From: Kitasatospora aureofaciens
GTDB taxonomy: Bacteria; Actinomycetota; Actinomycetes; Streptomycetales; Streptomycetaceae
Assembly: GCA_000720845.1 (NCBI GenBank)
Contig: JODU01000003.1
Location: 62,001 to 126,000 of the forward strand
Direction of reading: 5' to 3'
Length of the DNA stretch: 64,000 nt
Under the pieces are notes generated by a model. The model worked only from the letters and a program-made list of their open reading frames with translations, ran no database searches and was not told the origin of the DNA. Numbering within the stretch: the first letter of the stretch is position 1; every line of letters starts with the position of its first letter. Shown here piece after piece: positions 45,546 through 56,840 of this stretch. The position numbers and the translations under genes were made by a program.

Positions 45546-45580
45546 GACACCCTTGTCTCGTAGAGCGAGACAAGGGTGTC
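45546..45580. terminator. Perfect 15-bp-arm terminator after the GNAT gene
   Basis: GACACCCTTGTCTCG and its complement flank TAGAG. It lies 62 bases past the GNAT stop and just upstream of the cys leader region, separating the two minus-strand units. Confidence 0.78.
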
Positions 45581-45642
45581 GTTGGTCACACCTGGGGCGA
45601 CCCGGTCGGTCAGTCGGCCGGAAACAGCCGTGTCGGCAGCGG

Positions 45643-46215
45643 TCAGGCGGGGAAAGCGCCCGGCCACGGACCCGGAGCGGCCACGTCCGGCTCCTCCTCC
45701 ACCTTGGTGTCGAACAGGCGGAAGCCGCGGCGCTGGTAGTTGTCCATGGCGTACTCGCCGTCCTTGCTGCAGGTGTGCAGCCACACCCGCTTGGTGGTGG
45801 CCAGCCCCGGCCAGCGCTCCGCCAGGTCCCAGGCCCGGGCGGTGCCGTAAGAGAGGAGGTGACCGCCGATGCGCCGGCCGCGGAAGGCCGGGATCAGGCC
45901 GAAGTACTCGATCTCCACCACGCCGTCGTCGCCGGGCGTCAGCTCCACGTATCCGGCGGGGGTGCCGCGGTCGTGGGCGACCCAGGTCTCCACGCCCGGC
46001 CGCTCCAGGTGCTCCCGCCACCGCGCGTGGCTCCAGCCGAGCCGGTCCGTCCAGCGGATGTCGCCACCGACCGAGGCGTACAGGAAGCGGCTGAACTCGG
46101 GGGAGGGCACCTCGGCGCGGACGATCCGGACGTCCCCCTCCGGTGCGGCGGCCGGCAGCAGATCGGTGGGCGCCGTCTGCTCCAGGGACCAGGTGGTCAC
46201 GGCGATGTTGGTCAT
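45643..46215 (-). CDS. GNAT family N-acetyltransferase
   Basis: 190-aa GNAT enzyme. The acetyl-CoA site is in EIEYFGLIPAFRGRRIGGHLLSYG, with the RGRRIG pyrophosphate loop, preceded by the strand GYVELTPG and followed by DNYQRRGFRLFD. Such enzymes acetylate amines on small molecules or proteins; the substrate cannot be read here. It stands alone between a terminator and its upstream neighbour, 78 bases away. Confidence 0.88.
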   Translation of the reverse strand: MTNIAVTTWSLEQTAPTDLLPAAAPEGDVRIVRAEVPSPEFSRFLYASVGGDIRWTDRLGWSHARWREHLERPGVETWVAHDRGTPAGYVELTPGDDGVVEIEYFGLIPAFRGRRIGGHLLSYGTARAWDLAERWPGLATTKRVWLHTCSKDGEYAMDNYQRRGFRLFDTKVEEEPDVAAPGPWPGAFPA

Positions 46216-46293
46216 GCCGGTCAGGGAATCATCCGCTCCGCGGATCTGTCGATCCCCGCCCGGTGGGGTGGGGTGCGGTGCGGGCCGGGGCGG

Positions 46294-47607
46294 TCAGTCG
46301 AGCGCGTCCTCGATCGAAGCCAGCGGCAACGCGAACAGCATGCGGTCCGACTGGGACCAGACCTCGCCGGTCCGCGCCCAGTACGACATCGAGCCCGCCC
46401 GGCCGCTCCAGCACTGCTGCGACCGGTCCGCCCCGCACTCCGCGGCCCGGGCGCCCTCCGTGTCCTGGCGCCACAGGGTCCCGCGTCCGTCCTGTCCGCC
46501 GGCCGCGCGTCCCAGGTACCACTCGGACCGCGCCGCGCCGGGCGGCCGGTACGACAGCACGCCTCCGACCTCGTCCGCCCCGGTCTCGTACGCCTCGACC
46601 GCGTTCACCCGGCCGGCCGGGTCCGTGGCGGGCAGTCCGGTGCGGTCGGGGTCCGTGGTGGTGCGCAGCGGGTAGCGCCACAGCCGGGTGGGCCGGTCGC
46701 CGTCCGCGTCCACGTGCTCGGTGGCCACCAGGCTGTCGGGGGCGGTGCCGCGGTCCAGGGAGATCGCGCCGGGGCGGGCCGCGGTGTCGGTGTCGGGGAG
46801 CCGGTAGGAGGCGATGGCGGGCAGCACGTACCGGTGGCCGCCCGCGGCCCAGCCGCCGGGCACCCGTCCGACGGCGTCCGCCGCGGTGGTGGCGCGCTGG
46901 ACGCGCTCCACGTCGTACACGTACAGCGCGTCGCGGTCTCCGGCGGCGGTGGTGACCAGCAGCTTGTCCTGGTACCAGACCATGCCGGTGACGGGGGAGG
47001 CGAGCCCCCGGTAGTCGTGGCCGCCGTCGACCGGGACGGCGAGCAGCGCGGAGGTGTAGCCGAGCCGGCCGGGGTCGTCGGCGTCGACGAAGGAGACCCG
47101 GGCGAGGCCGCCCTGGGGGGTGCCGTCGTCGCGGGACCAGGCGGAGAGGATGACGCGGTGGGTGCCCCAGCGGCCGTCCTCGTCGGCGTCCCCTGAGGTG
47201 GTGACCGCGCCGGGGCGCCAGCCGTCGGTGTCGGCCTCGTCCCAGCAGTAGGCGCGGGTGGCGGCGGGGGAGACCGGGAGTGCCTCGCGGTCCCCGGCCG
47301 TGCAGTCGGCGGCGTCGCGCAGGGTGTGGTCGGCGGATTCGAGGACGGTGTCGACGCCCACCGGGTCGCCCATCGCGGCGGAGAGCCGGTCGAGCCAGGC
47401 CGTCGGCACCCGGTGTTCGGTCAGGCGCAGCGCGTCGGTCTCGGCGGCGGAGGTGAGGGGCTTGAGGGCGCCGGGGTCGTCGGCGACCGTGGCCTGCGAG
47501 GCGCTGATCAGGGTGGCGGCACCGGTCAGCGCGAGGGCCGCACCGGTCAGGGCCGCGCGCAGTGCCCTGCCCCGTCTGCGCCGGCGGTGTCTGCCGCGCT
47601 GCTTCAT
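46294..47607 (-). CDS. Secreted protein of unknown function
   Basis: 437 aa with an Arg-rich n-region (QRGRHRRRRRGRALRAA) and hydrophobic core, suggesting a Sec- or Tat-type signal peptide or an N-terminal anchor. The rest has repeated aromatic/charged strands such as GMVWYQDKLLVTTAAGDRDALYVYDV and EWYLGRAAGG, resembling a beta-propeller, and eight or so cysteines that could form disulfides. No catalytic motif seen. ATG 47607 begins the signal. AT-rich DNA near 47727-47749 probably belongs to its promoter. Confidence 0.7.
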   Translation of the reverse strand: MKQRGRHRRRRRGRALRAALTGAALALTGAATLISASQATVADDPGALKPLTSAAETDALRLTEHRVPTAWLDRLSAAMGDPVGVDTVLESADHTLRDAADCTAGDREALPVSPAATRAYCWDEADTDGWRPGAVTTSGDADEDGRWGTHRVILSAWSRDDGTPQGGLARVSFVDADDPGRLGYTSALLAVPVDGGHDYRGLASPVTGMVWYQDKLLVTTAAGDRDALYVYDVERVQRATTAADAVGRVPGGWAAGGHRYVLPAIASYRLPDTDTAARPGAISLDRGTAPDSLVATEHVDADGDRPTRLWRYPLRTTTDPDRTGLPATDPAGRVNAVEAYETGADEVGGVLSYRPPGAARSEWYLGRAAGGQDGRGTLWRQDTEGARAAECGADRSQQCWSGRAGSMSYWARTGEVWSQSDRMLFALPLASIEDALD

Positions 47608-47803
47608 AGAACCTCCACGGACACCCCGGACCAACTGCGCTCGACGGTGGTCGTGTTGACCGAGGAGCGGATGGGGCGGTCCATCAAGGATGCTACGACA
47701 GACCGGCGGTCCGGCGGACGCAGACGATGCAAATATGCGAAATCAACCCGCCTTTACGGCCATCCGGACCCCGGTCCCGCGGCGGGGCGGCGGCCCCGGA
47801 GGG

Positions 47804-49093
47804 TCACGGCACCCCCATCGACGCCCGCCCCTTCACCACCGTCGGGGCCGTGGAGTGGGGGAGCAGGTCGCGGGGGTCGGCCGGGAGGAGGACTTCTGTC
47901 TCCGCGTCCTCGCAGAAACGATACGGCCGGTGTTCCAGGTAGGCCCCGAGGTACCTCCTCACCCGCGACATCTCGGCCCGTACAGTCACCGTGCGAGCGG
48001 CGTCGCCGAACATGTCCTCGGCCAGCGCGGCGGCGCTGCGGCCGCCCCGGTGCACCGCCAGCAGGTACAGCAACTCCGCGTGCCGGGGACTCAGTTCCCG
48101 CTCCCAGTCCTCCGCGCCGCCCAGCACCCGGACCGACCAGCGGCGCGGCTGCCCGAGGTCCAGCACGATCCGGGTGGCGCCCTGCGGCACCGCCTCGGCC
48201 GCGGCCCGCACCAGCCAGCCCCCGGCCAGCGGCTCCACCGTGCACGCCCCGAACGCCGGCAGCCACCGCGCCCCCGCCTCCGGCGACTTGGGCAGCACCA
48301 CCCGGTCCAGGTACGGCACCCCCGTCACCGCCGCCGTCCAGCCGTCCCGGTCCGCCACCAGTGCCCGTCCGCCGAGCCGGGCCAGCACCGGCGCCGCCAC
48401 CGCCCGCAGCCGCTCCAGCGACCGGGTGTGCAGTTCCCGCAGCCGTGCCTCGGCCAGCTTGGCCACCGAGTCCACCCACGCCAGCGTCGCCGGATGCATC
48501 GTCTCCAGCGGCCCGCTCACGTCGACCACGCCGAGCAGCCGCCCGCTGCGCGGGTCGGTGATCGGGGCCCCGGCGCAGGTCCAGGTCGCCTGCGACCGCA
48601 CGAAGTGCTCGGAGGCGAAGACCTGTACGGGCCGCCGGGTGACCGCCGGTGTGCCCACGCCGTTGGTGCCGACCACCTCCTCCCGCCAGTCCGCCCCGAG
48701 TTCGAAGCCGAGCCCGTCGGCCCGGCGCAGCACCCGCGCGCTGCCCTCCCGCCACAGCACCCGGCCGTCCTCGTCCGCGATCACCATGATGTGGTGGGCC
48801 ACGTCCGCGACCGACAGCAGCGCCTCCCGCAGCACCGGCAGCACATGCCGCAGCTCAGAGGCCTCGCGCCGCCGGCGGACCTCCTCCGGGGCCAGCAGCC
48901 CGGAGCGGAAGTCGTGCTCCGGGTCGACGCCGCTGCGCAGCATCCGGTCCCAGGACTGCTCGATCACCGGACGCGGTGCCACCGGGGCACGGCCGCCCGA
49001 GAGCCTCGCGGAGCGGACCTCGCTGAGCATCCGGGCCGCACGCGCCGTGTCGACGGCGGCGAACTGCGTCACGTCCATGGGCGAGAGCGCCAC
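47804..49093 (-). CDS. GAF-domain transcriptional regulator
   Basis: 429 aa in the style of AcoR/DhaR regulators but without the AAA+ domain. The N-terminal sensor (~30-215) includes VIEQSWDRMLRSGVDPEHD and a GAF domain with HHIMVIADEDGRVLWREGS and VGTNGVGTPAV. The C-terminal ~80 residues (LSPRHAELLYLLAVHRGGRS, TVRAEMSRVRRYLG) form a winged-helix-like DNA-binding part. GTG 49093 has GACGAGG just upstream. It lies beside the acyl-CoA dehydrogenase gene, a possible target. Confidence 0.82.
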   Translation of the reverse strand: MALSPMDVTQFAAVDTARAARMLSEVRSARLSGGRAPVAPRPVIEQSWDRMLRSGVDPEHDFRSGLLAPEEVRRRREASELRHVLPVLREALLSVADVAHHIMVIADEDGRVLWREGSARVLRRADGLGFELGADWREEVVGTNGVGTPAVTRRPVQVFASEHFVRSQATWTCAGAPITDPRSGRLLGVVDVSGPLETMHPATLAWVDSVAKLAEARLRELHTRSLERLRAVAAPVLARLGGRALVADRDGWTAAVTGVPYLDRVVLPKSPEAGARWLPAFGACTVEPLAGGWLVRAAAEAVPQGATRIVLDLGQPRRWSVRVLGGAEDWERELSPRHAELLYLLAVHRGGRSAAALAEDMFGDAARTVTVRAEMSRVRRYLGAYLEHRPYRFCEDAETEVLLPADPRDLLPHSTAPTVVKGRASMGVP

Positions 49094-49186
49094 GGGACCT
49101 CGTCCTTCCGGAATCCGAACGTTCGTCTCGTACTGACCGGTTGCCCACCCCCCGCGGGCACAGTCCGCACACAGCCGACCGCAAGT

Positions 49187-49204
49187 TGCAACCCCCTGCA
49201 ACCC
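49187..49204. promoter_or_regulatory. Two TGCAACCC repeats, one helical turn apart
   Basis: TGCAACCC occurs at 49187-49194 and 49197-49204, about 95 bases upstream of the GAF regulator start. The 10-bp spacing suits binding of a dimer on one DNA face; it may be the regulator's own operator (inference). Confidence 0.4.
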
Positions 49205-49282
49205 TGGTGGACCGCTCTGCGGGTGGCCAAACTCGAACCACGCCGTCCCGAGCGGCGTACGCGGCCTGAACAGGCCCGTGTG

Positions 49283-49320
49283 GCGGGGGTGGTGCCGTGT
49301 CGGCGCAGCACCACCCCCGC
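49283..49320 (-). terminator. Terminator after the AidB-like gene
   Basis: GCGGGGGTGGTGC (49283-49295) pairs with GCACCACCCCCGC (49308-49320), a perfect 13-bp stem with a 12-base loop, 15 bases past the stop codon at 49336. Confidence 0.7.
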
Positions 49321-49335
49321 GCCACGCGGCCGGAA

Positions 49336-50979
49336 TCAGGCCTCCGGGCGGGCCCGCTCCACCACCGCCGCGAGAGCCGGCGTCGACGGCAGCGTGCCGA
49401 AGGCCGCGCCCCCGTCGCTGCCCAGCCGCGAGGCGCAGAACGCGTCGGCGACCTCCGGCGGCGCGTACCGCACCAGCAGCGAGCCCTGCAGCACCAGCGC
49501 CAGCCGCTCCGTCAGCAGCCGGGCCCGGCCCTCGGCGGCCGCGAGGTCGGCCAGGTCCGTCAGCAGGTCCCGGATGGCCGCGTCCAGCCGGTGATCGGCC
49601 CCGCGCGCCGCGCCCACCTCCGTCAGGTACGCGTCCAGCGCCGCCGGTTCGCGCCCCAGCGCCCGCAGCACGTCCAGCGCCTGCACGTTCCCGGCACCTT
49701 CCCAGACGGAGTTCAGCGGCGACTCGCGCACCAGCCGGGGCAGGCCGGACTCCTCGACGTACCCGTTGCCGCCCAGGCACTCGGCCGCCTCCACCACCAC
49801 CGGCGCACACCGCTTGGTCACCCAGTACTTGGCCGCCGGGACCGCGAGGCGCAGCAGCGCCCGCTCCCGCTCGTCGCCCCCGCCCGCCGCGTCACAGGCC
49901 GCCGCCAGCCGCAGTCCGAGCGTCGTGGCCGCCTCCGACTCGATCGCGAGGTCCGCGAGGACGTTGCGCATGAGCGGCTGGTCGACCAGCTTCGCGCCGA
50001 ACGCCTCCCGGTAGGCGCAGTGGTGCACCGCCTGGGCCACCGCCTGCCGCATCAGGCCCGCCGAGCCCAGCACGCAGTCCAGCCGGGTCGCCGCCACCAT
50101 GTCGATGATCGTGGGCACCCCGCGCCCCTCCGCGCCGACCCGGCGCGCCCAGGTCCCGGCGAACTCGACCTCGGCCGAGGCGTTGGACCGGTTGCCCAGC
50201 TTGTCCTTGAGCCGCTGGATCAGGAACACGTTGCGGGTGCCGTCCGCCAGCACGCGCGGCACCAGGAAGCAGGTCAGCCCACCGGGGGCCCGTGCCAGGA
50301 CCAGGAAGCCGTCCGACATCGGCGCCGAGCAGAACCACTTGTGCCCGGTCAGCTCGTAGGCCCCGTCCTCGGCCAGTGGCCGCGCCGACGTGGTGTTCGC
50401 CCGAATGTCGCTGCCGCCCTGCTTCTCCGTCATGCCCATTCCGAACAGCACCCCGGCCTTCAGGTGGGCCGGCCGCAGCTCCCGGTCGTAGACCCGGGAG
50501 GTGAGCCGGGGCTCCCACTCGGCGGCCAGCTCCGGGTCGGCGCGCAGGGCCGGCACCGCCGCGTGGGTCATCGACAGCGGACAGCAGTTTCCCGCCTCCA
50601 CCTGGGTCCACATCAGGAACGCCGCCGCGCGCCGCACGTGTCCGCCCGGCCGCGACCAGGCGTCGGTCAGGCCCGCCGAGACGCCCTTGCCGAGCAGCCG
50701 GTGCCAGGCCGGGTGGAAGTCGACCTCGTCGACGCGGTGGCCGTAGCGGTCGTGGGTGCGCAGGACCGGCGGATGGTCATTGGCCTGCGCGCCCCACTCC
50801 TGGGTCTGGAAGGACCCGCAGCCCCGGCCGAGGCCCGACAGCTCGGCCGGCGCCTCCTCGCGCGGCCCCGCCGCCAGATGCCGCCCGACCGCCTCGGTCA
50901 GGACCCGGTCGGAGGTGAAGACGTCGTAGCCGGACAGCGGGGGCGCCTGATTCGTCACGGTGTGGGTACTGCCTGCCAT
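49336..50979 (-). CDS. AidB-like acyl-CoA dehydrogenase
   Basis: 547-aa flavoprotein of the acyl-CoA dehydrogenase fold. The start HTVTNQAPPLSGYDVFTSDRVLTEAV follows E. coli AidB, a DNA-alkylation-response protein with weak isovaleryl-CoA dehydrogenase activity. FAD/substrate segments include GMGMTEKQGGSDIRANTT, YELTGHKWFCSAPM and AAECLGGNGYVEESGLPRL. Whether it protects DNA or oxidises a CoA ester is undecided. ATG 50979. Confidence 0.88.
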   Translation of the reverse strand: MAGSTHTVTNQAPPLSGYDVFTSDRVLTEAVGRHLAAGPREEAPAELSGLGRGCGSFQTQEWGAQANDHPPVLRTHDRYGHRVDEVDFHPAWHRLLGKGVSAGLTDAWSRPGGHVRRAAAFLMWTQVEAGNCCPLSMTHAAVPALRADPELAAEWEPRLTSRVYDRELRPAHLKAGVLFGMGMTEKQGGSDIRANTTSARPLAEDGAYELTGHKWFCSAPMSDGFLVLARAPGGLTCFLVPRVLADGTRNVFLIQRLKDKLGNRSNASAEVEFAGTWARRVGAEGRGVPTIIDMVAATRLDCVLGSAGLMRQAVAQAVHHCAYREAFGAKLVDQPLMRNVLADLAIESEAATTLGLRLAAACDAAGGGDERERALLRLAVPAAKYWVTKRCAPVVVEAAECLGGNGYVEESGLPRLVRESPLNSVWEGAGNVQALDVLRALGREPAALDAYLTEVGAARGADHRLDAAIRDLLTDLADLAAAEGRARLLTERLALVLQGSLLVRYAPPEVADAFCASRLGSDGGAAFGTLPSTPALAAVVERARPEA

Positions 50980-51079
50980 GACCGTGAACCTACCGTGCCG
51001 CGGGCCCTGGGCGGGCCGGGACCGCGGCGGCGGGCGTCCGCGGATGAGTGGCACCCCCGGCGCCGGATACCTTTAGGGC

Positions 51080-52249
51080 GTGCAGCCAGCAAGTGACTCC
51101 CCCGAACGGCCCTCGGGCCGGCTCCACCGCGCCCGGGTCCTGTACCGGAACGTCTCCAAACGCAGGACCGCCTGGCTGCTGCTCAAGGACACGGTCAACT
51201 CGTGCATGGAGTACCGCATCCTCGGCCTGGCCGCCGAGGCCGCGTTCTTCACCCTGCTCTCGGTGCCGCCCCTCCTGCTGAGCCTGCTCGGACTGCTCGG
51301 CTACGTCGACTCCTGGATCGGCGCCGACACCACCGAGAGCCTGCGCAACAACATCCTGGACGCCTCCCGCGCGGTGCTCTCCGAGAAGGGCGTCAAGCAG
51401 ATCACCGAGCCGATCCTGGACGACGTGATGAAGGGCGGCCGGCCCGACGTCATCTCCATCGGCTTCCTGTTCGCGCTGTGGTCGGGCTCCCGCGCGGTGA
51501 ACGTCTTCATCGACACCATCACCGTGATGTACGGCCTCGACGGCGTCCGGGGCATCGTCAGGACCCGCCTGATGGCCTTCCTGCTGTTCATCGTGGCGCT
51601 GCTGATCGGGTCGATCGCGCTGCCGCTGATGGTGGCGGGACCGGACGCCGTGGTGCGGATCGTGCCGTGGTCGACGACGGTCGTCCAGGTGCTCTACTGG
51701 CCGGTCGTGATCATCCTGTCGGTGGCGTTCCTGACCACGCTGTACCACGTGTCGGTGCCCGTGCGCTCCCCGTGGATCGAGGACGTCCCCGGCGCGCTGG
51801 TCGCCCTCGCCATGTGGGTGCTCGGCAGCTTCCTGCTGCGCATCTACCTCACCAGCACCGTCGAGGGGCCCACCATCTACGGCTCCCTCGCCGCGCCCGT
51901 CGCCGTGCTGTTGTGGATCGGCGTGTCCGCGTTCGCGGTGCTCGTCGGGGCCGCGGTCAACGCGGCCATCGACCGGGTGTGGCCGGCCGCCGCGACCGCG
52001 GCCGCCCGCGAGGCCAACGAGCGGCTGCGTCAGGCCCAGGTCGCCGAGTACGTGGCCCGCACCTCGGCGAACGGCGAGGGCGACCCCGACATGCCCTCCG
52101 AGTTCCCCGAGCGCTGGTCCCGCTTCCTGCCCCCCGAGGACGTCACGGCCCGCCTGCGCACCCACCCGAAGAGCCCGCCCCCCGCGAACCACACCCATCA
52201 CGACCACCACGACGACGGCCACGGGCACGACAAGCCGGAGGCCTCCTAG
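51080..52249 (+). CDS. YihY/UPF0761 membrane protein with His-rich tail
   Basis: 389-aa YihY (BrkB-like) inner-membrane protein with six helices, first LAAEAAFFTLLSVPPLLLSLLGLLGYVD, and the family stretch LWSGSRAVNVFIDTITVMYG. The C-terminus is unusual: after a short cytoplasmic region it ends in a dense His/Asp cluster (HTHHDHHDDGHGHDK) that could bind metal. GTG 51080 has no Shine-Dalgarno and probably uses a leaderless transcript. Its stop abuts the stop of the convergent ROK kinase gene with no gap. Confidence 0.85.
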   Translation: MQPASDSPERPSGRLHRARVLYRNVSKRRTAWLLLKDTVNSCMEYRILGLAAEAAFFTLLSVPPLLLSLLGLLGYVDSWIGADTTESLRNNILDASRAVLSEKGVKQITEPILDDVMKGGRPDVISIGFLFALWSGSRAVNVFIDTITVMYGLDGVRGIVRTRLMAFLLFIVALLIGSIALPLMVAGPDAVVRIVPWSTTVVQVLYWPVVIILSVAFLTTLYHVSVPVRSPWIEDVPGALVALAMWVLGSFLLRIYLTSTVEGPTIYGSLAAPVAVLLWIGVSAFAVLVGAAVNAAIDRVWPAAATAAAREANERLRQAQVAEYVARTSANGEGDPDMPSEFPERWSRFLPPEDVTARLRTHPKSPPPANHTHHDHHDDGHGHDKPEAS

Positions 52250-53193
52250 CTACGCCGCCCCGGGCCGGGCCCGGCGGGCGGTCAGCTCGTGGCGTGCCCG
52301 GGCCGCCGCGCCCAGCGGCACGGCGTCGGTCCCCAGGGCCGCCCGCAGCAGCTTGACGGGATGGCCGCTGATCGGCGGTTCGGCGGCGAGCGGCCCCTGG
52401 ATCAGTGGTTCGAGCAGCGGCCAGGCGCCGCTGACGCCTCCCCCGATCACGACCGTGGTGATGTCGACGAGACCGGCGGTCATCACGATCGCGCGCGCGA
52501 CCCCGGCGCCCGCCGCCGCGTACACGGCCCGGGCGTCGGCGTCCCCGCCCCGGGCCGCCTCGGCCACCTCGCGGGCGGACAGCTCCCGCCCGGTGCGCTC
52601 GCCGTAGCGGGCCCGCAGCGAACGGGCCGAGGCCAGCGTCTCCAGGTGGCCGCGCCCACCGCACGTGCACGGCAGGTCGCCGAAGCCGGGGATGTGGCCG
52701 ATCTCGCCGGCCGCGCCGTGGGCGCCGGTGCGCAGCTCTCCCCCCGTCCACAGCGCCCCGCCGACGCCCGTGCCCAGCGTCATGCCCAGGACGTCCCGCT
52801 CGCCCGCCGCCGCGCCGCACGCGGTCTCGCCGCGCACGAAGGCGTTGACGTCGTTGTCGAGGAAGGCGGGGACGCCCAGCGCGGTGCGCAGGGCCGGGGC
52901 CACCGGGAAACCGGCCCAGTCGGTGAACGAGTCGCTCGCCACCAGGACGTGACCGGAGACGGCGTCGACCACTCCGGCGGCGCCCACTCCCACGGCGGCC
53001 AGCCGGCCGGGTGTGCGCGCCCGCACGTCGGCGAGCGCGTCGAGCGTCGCGGCGATCATCGCCCGCCCGCCGGAACGGGCCGGAGTGGCCGTGTCCGCCC
53101 GGTCGAGCACCCTCAGTTCCTCGTCGCAGAGCACCACCTGGGTGGTGGTGCCGCCGATGTCGACCCCCGCGAAGACCGGCGTGTCGTGACCGC

Positions 53194-53197
<4 letters not shown>
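52250..53197 (-). CDS. ROK-family sugar kinase
   Basis: 315-aa ROK kinase. The ATP phosphate motif is GVDIGGTTTQVVL; the catalytic Asp is in FLDNDVNAFVRGE; and the Glu-x-Gly-His motif is GEIGHIPG. The zinc motif reads CTCGGRGHLE, with His where the third Cys (CxCGxxGCxE) is expected. It is the last gene of the peptide importer operon, overlapping the ATPase gene by four bases. It probably phosphorylates a hexose or amino sugar released from the imported compound (inference). Confidence 0.88.
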
Positions 53198-54929
<1,732 letters not shown>

Positions 54930-54933
<4 letters not shown>

Positions 54934-55823
54934 GCGCGCCCCCTCACGTCGAATGCGTCCCGGAGTCCGTCTCCGATCGCGTTGAACGCCCACACCACCA
55001 GGATGATGGCGAGGCCCGGCGGCACGATCAGCCACCAGTAGCCCGAGTAGGCGGCGGTCATTCCCGTGGAGAGCATGCCGCCCCAGTCGGTGGCCGGGGG
55101 CTGGACGCCCAGGCCGAGGTAGGAGACGTAGGCCACCAGCAGGATCGCGTCGGCGATCTGGAAGGTGGCCGCCACGATGATGGTCGACACCGAGTTCGGC
55201 AGGATGTGCCGGACGATGGCGCGCGCGTGCGTGCCGCCGATGGCGCGCAGGGTGAGGACGAAGTCCCGGTTCTTCAGTGTCAGGGTCTCCGCCCGCACCA
55301 GCCGTGAGGGCACGAGCCAGGAGATGAGGCCGAGGATGACGACGAGACCGGTCAGGTCCGGGGTGGTGATCGCGGAGACCACCAGCAGGATGAACAGGGC
55401 GGGGATGGCGATGCCCGCGTCCACCACGCGCATCATGACCGCGTCGATCCAGCCGCCCGCGTAGCCGGCCGCGGCGCCCCACAGGGTGCCGATGACCGTG
55501 GCGAGGACGCCGGCCGACAGACCGACGATCAGGGAGACCTTGCCGCCGTACATCAGCCGGCCCAGCTCGTCGTGGCCGACCGCGTCGGTGCCGAGCCAGT
55601 GGGCGGCGCTGGGCGACTGGTTGACCTGCTGGAGCAGCGTGTGGGTCTGGTCGGTGGAGTGGATCAGCGGGCCCACGAAGCAGAACAGCACGAAGAAGAC
55701 CACGACACCGAGCCCCACTACGGCGAGGCGGTTGCGCAGGAAGCGGCGGACCGCGAGCCGGGTGCCGGAGGCGGCGCGCGCGGGCTTCGCGGCGAGCCCG
55801 TCCAGGGAGGTGAGGGAGCTCAT
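54930..55823 (-). CDS. Peptide ABC transporter permease (DppC type)
   Basis: 297-aa permease with a long N-terminal tail and six helices; the conserved HWLGTDAVGHDELGRLMYGGKVSLIVGL and the EAA loop TLRAIGGTHARAIVRHILPN are typical of DppC/OppC. Encoded in tight overlap with its partner permease (ATGA) and the ATPase. Confidence 0.94.
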
Positions 55824-56779
55824 GACCGACCTGCCTTCACTCGGGGGTCGATGACGCGCTGGAGGATGTCGGCCAGGAGGGTGCCGGTCACCGTGGCGAC
55901 CGAGATGACCAGGACGCAGCCCAGCAGCACGGGATAGTCGGAGGACTGGGCGGCGGTCCAGAACAGCAGGCCCATTCCGGGGTAGTTGAAGAGCTGCTCC
56001 ACCACCAGCGCACCGCCGAAGAGCACCGGTACGTAGTAGCCGAGCATGGCCACCACGGGGGTCAGCGAGTTGCGGAAGACGTGCCGCGTCAGGATGGCCC
56101 GGGGACGGGAGCCGCCGGCCCGCGCCGTCCGCACGTAGTCCTCGGTGAGGTTCTCCAGCGTGGCCGAGCGCATGTAGCGGCTGAAGACGGCGACCATCGT
56201 GGCCGCGCCGGCCACCACCGGCAGCACCAGCCCCTGGGGCTGGGCGAGGACGTCGGCGACGCTGTTGCCCTGGGGCGCCTGGGCCGGGAACCAGGGCAGG
56301 ACCTGGCTGAAGACGAGGACCAGGACGAGGCCGAGGAAGTACACGGGGGTGGAGTAGGCGATGAAGCTGAGCGTGGTGATGACGTAGTCGACCGGCTTGT
56401 TGCGGCGGACGGCCTGCCACACGCCGAGCGGCACCGCGACCAGCAGGCCGACGACCGCCGAGAGGACGGTCAGCAGCAGCGTCTTCGGCAGCCGTTCGGT
56501 GATCAGTTGGGAGACGGGCTCGTTGAGGGTGTAGGACATGCCGAGATCGCCGTGGACCAGCTGGTTCAGGAAGTACGCGTACTGAACCGGCAGCGGCTTG
56601 TCGAGCCCCTGCTCGTGGTTGAAGGCGGCGATCTGCGGGGCGGTGGCCTGGGGGCCGAGGATGCCGCGGGCGGGGCCCCCGGGCAGGGCGTGCAGCAGGC
56701 AGAACACCACGACGGTCACGAGGAGGACCACCGCCAGGGCCTGCAGGACACGCCTGATCAGGAAGGAGTATGTGCTCAT
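55820..56779 (-). CDS. Peptide ABC transporter permease (DppB type)
   Basis: 319-aa permease starting with the usual FLIRRVLQALAVVLLVTVVVF helix and LPGGPARGILG, then a ~100-residue extracytoplasmic part and the EAA loop VRTARAGGSRPRAILTRHVF. It pairs with the DppC-type permease. It starts 61 bases after the binding-protein stop. Confidence 0.94.
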   Translation of the reverse strand: MSTYSFLIRRVLQALAVVLLVTVVVFCLLHALPGGPARGILGPQATAPQIAAFNHEQGLDKPLPVQYAYFLNQLVHGDLGMSYTLNEPVSQLITERLPKTLLLTVLSAVVGLLVAVPLGVWQAVRRNKPVDYVITTLSFIAYSTPVYFLGLVLVLVFSQVLPWFPAQAPQGNSVADVLAQPQGLVLPVVAGAATMVAVFSRYMRSATLENLTEDYVRTARAGGSRPRAILTRHVFRNSLTPVVAMLGYYVPVLFGGALVVEQLFNYPGMGLLFWTAAQSSDYPVLLGCVLVISVATVTGTLLADILQRVIDPRVKAGRS

Positions 56780-56840
56780 GGGTTTCCGGGTGACTGGGTG
56801 GGGACGGGGCGTCTGCGGGGGAGCGGGACCGGGCGCGGGC

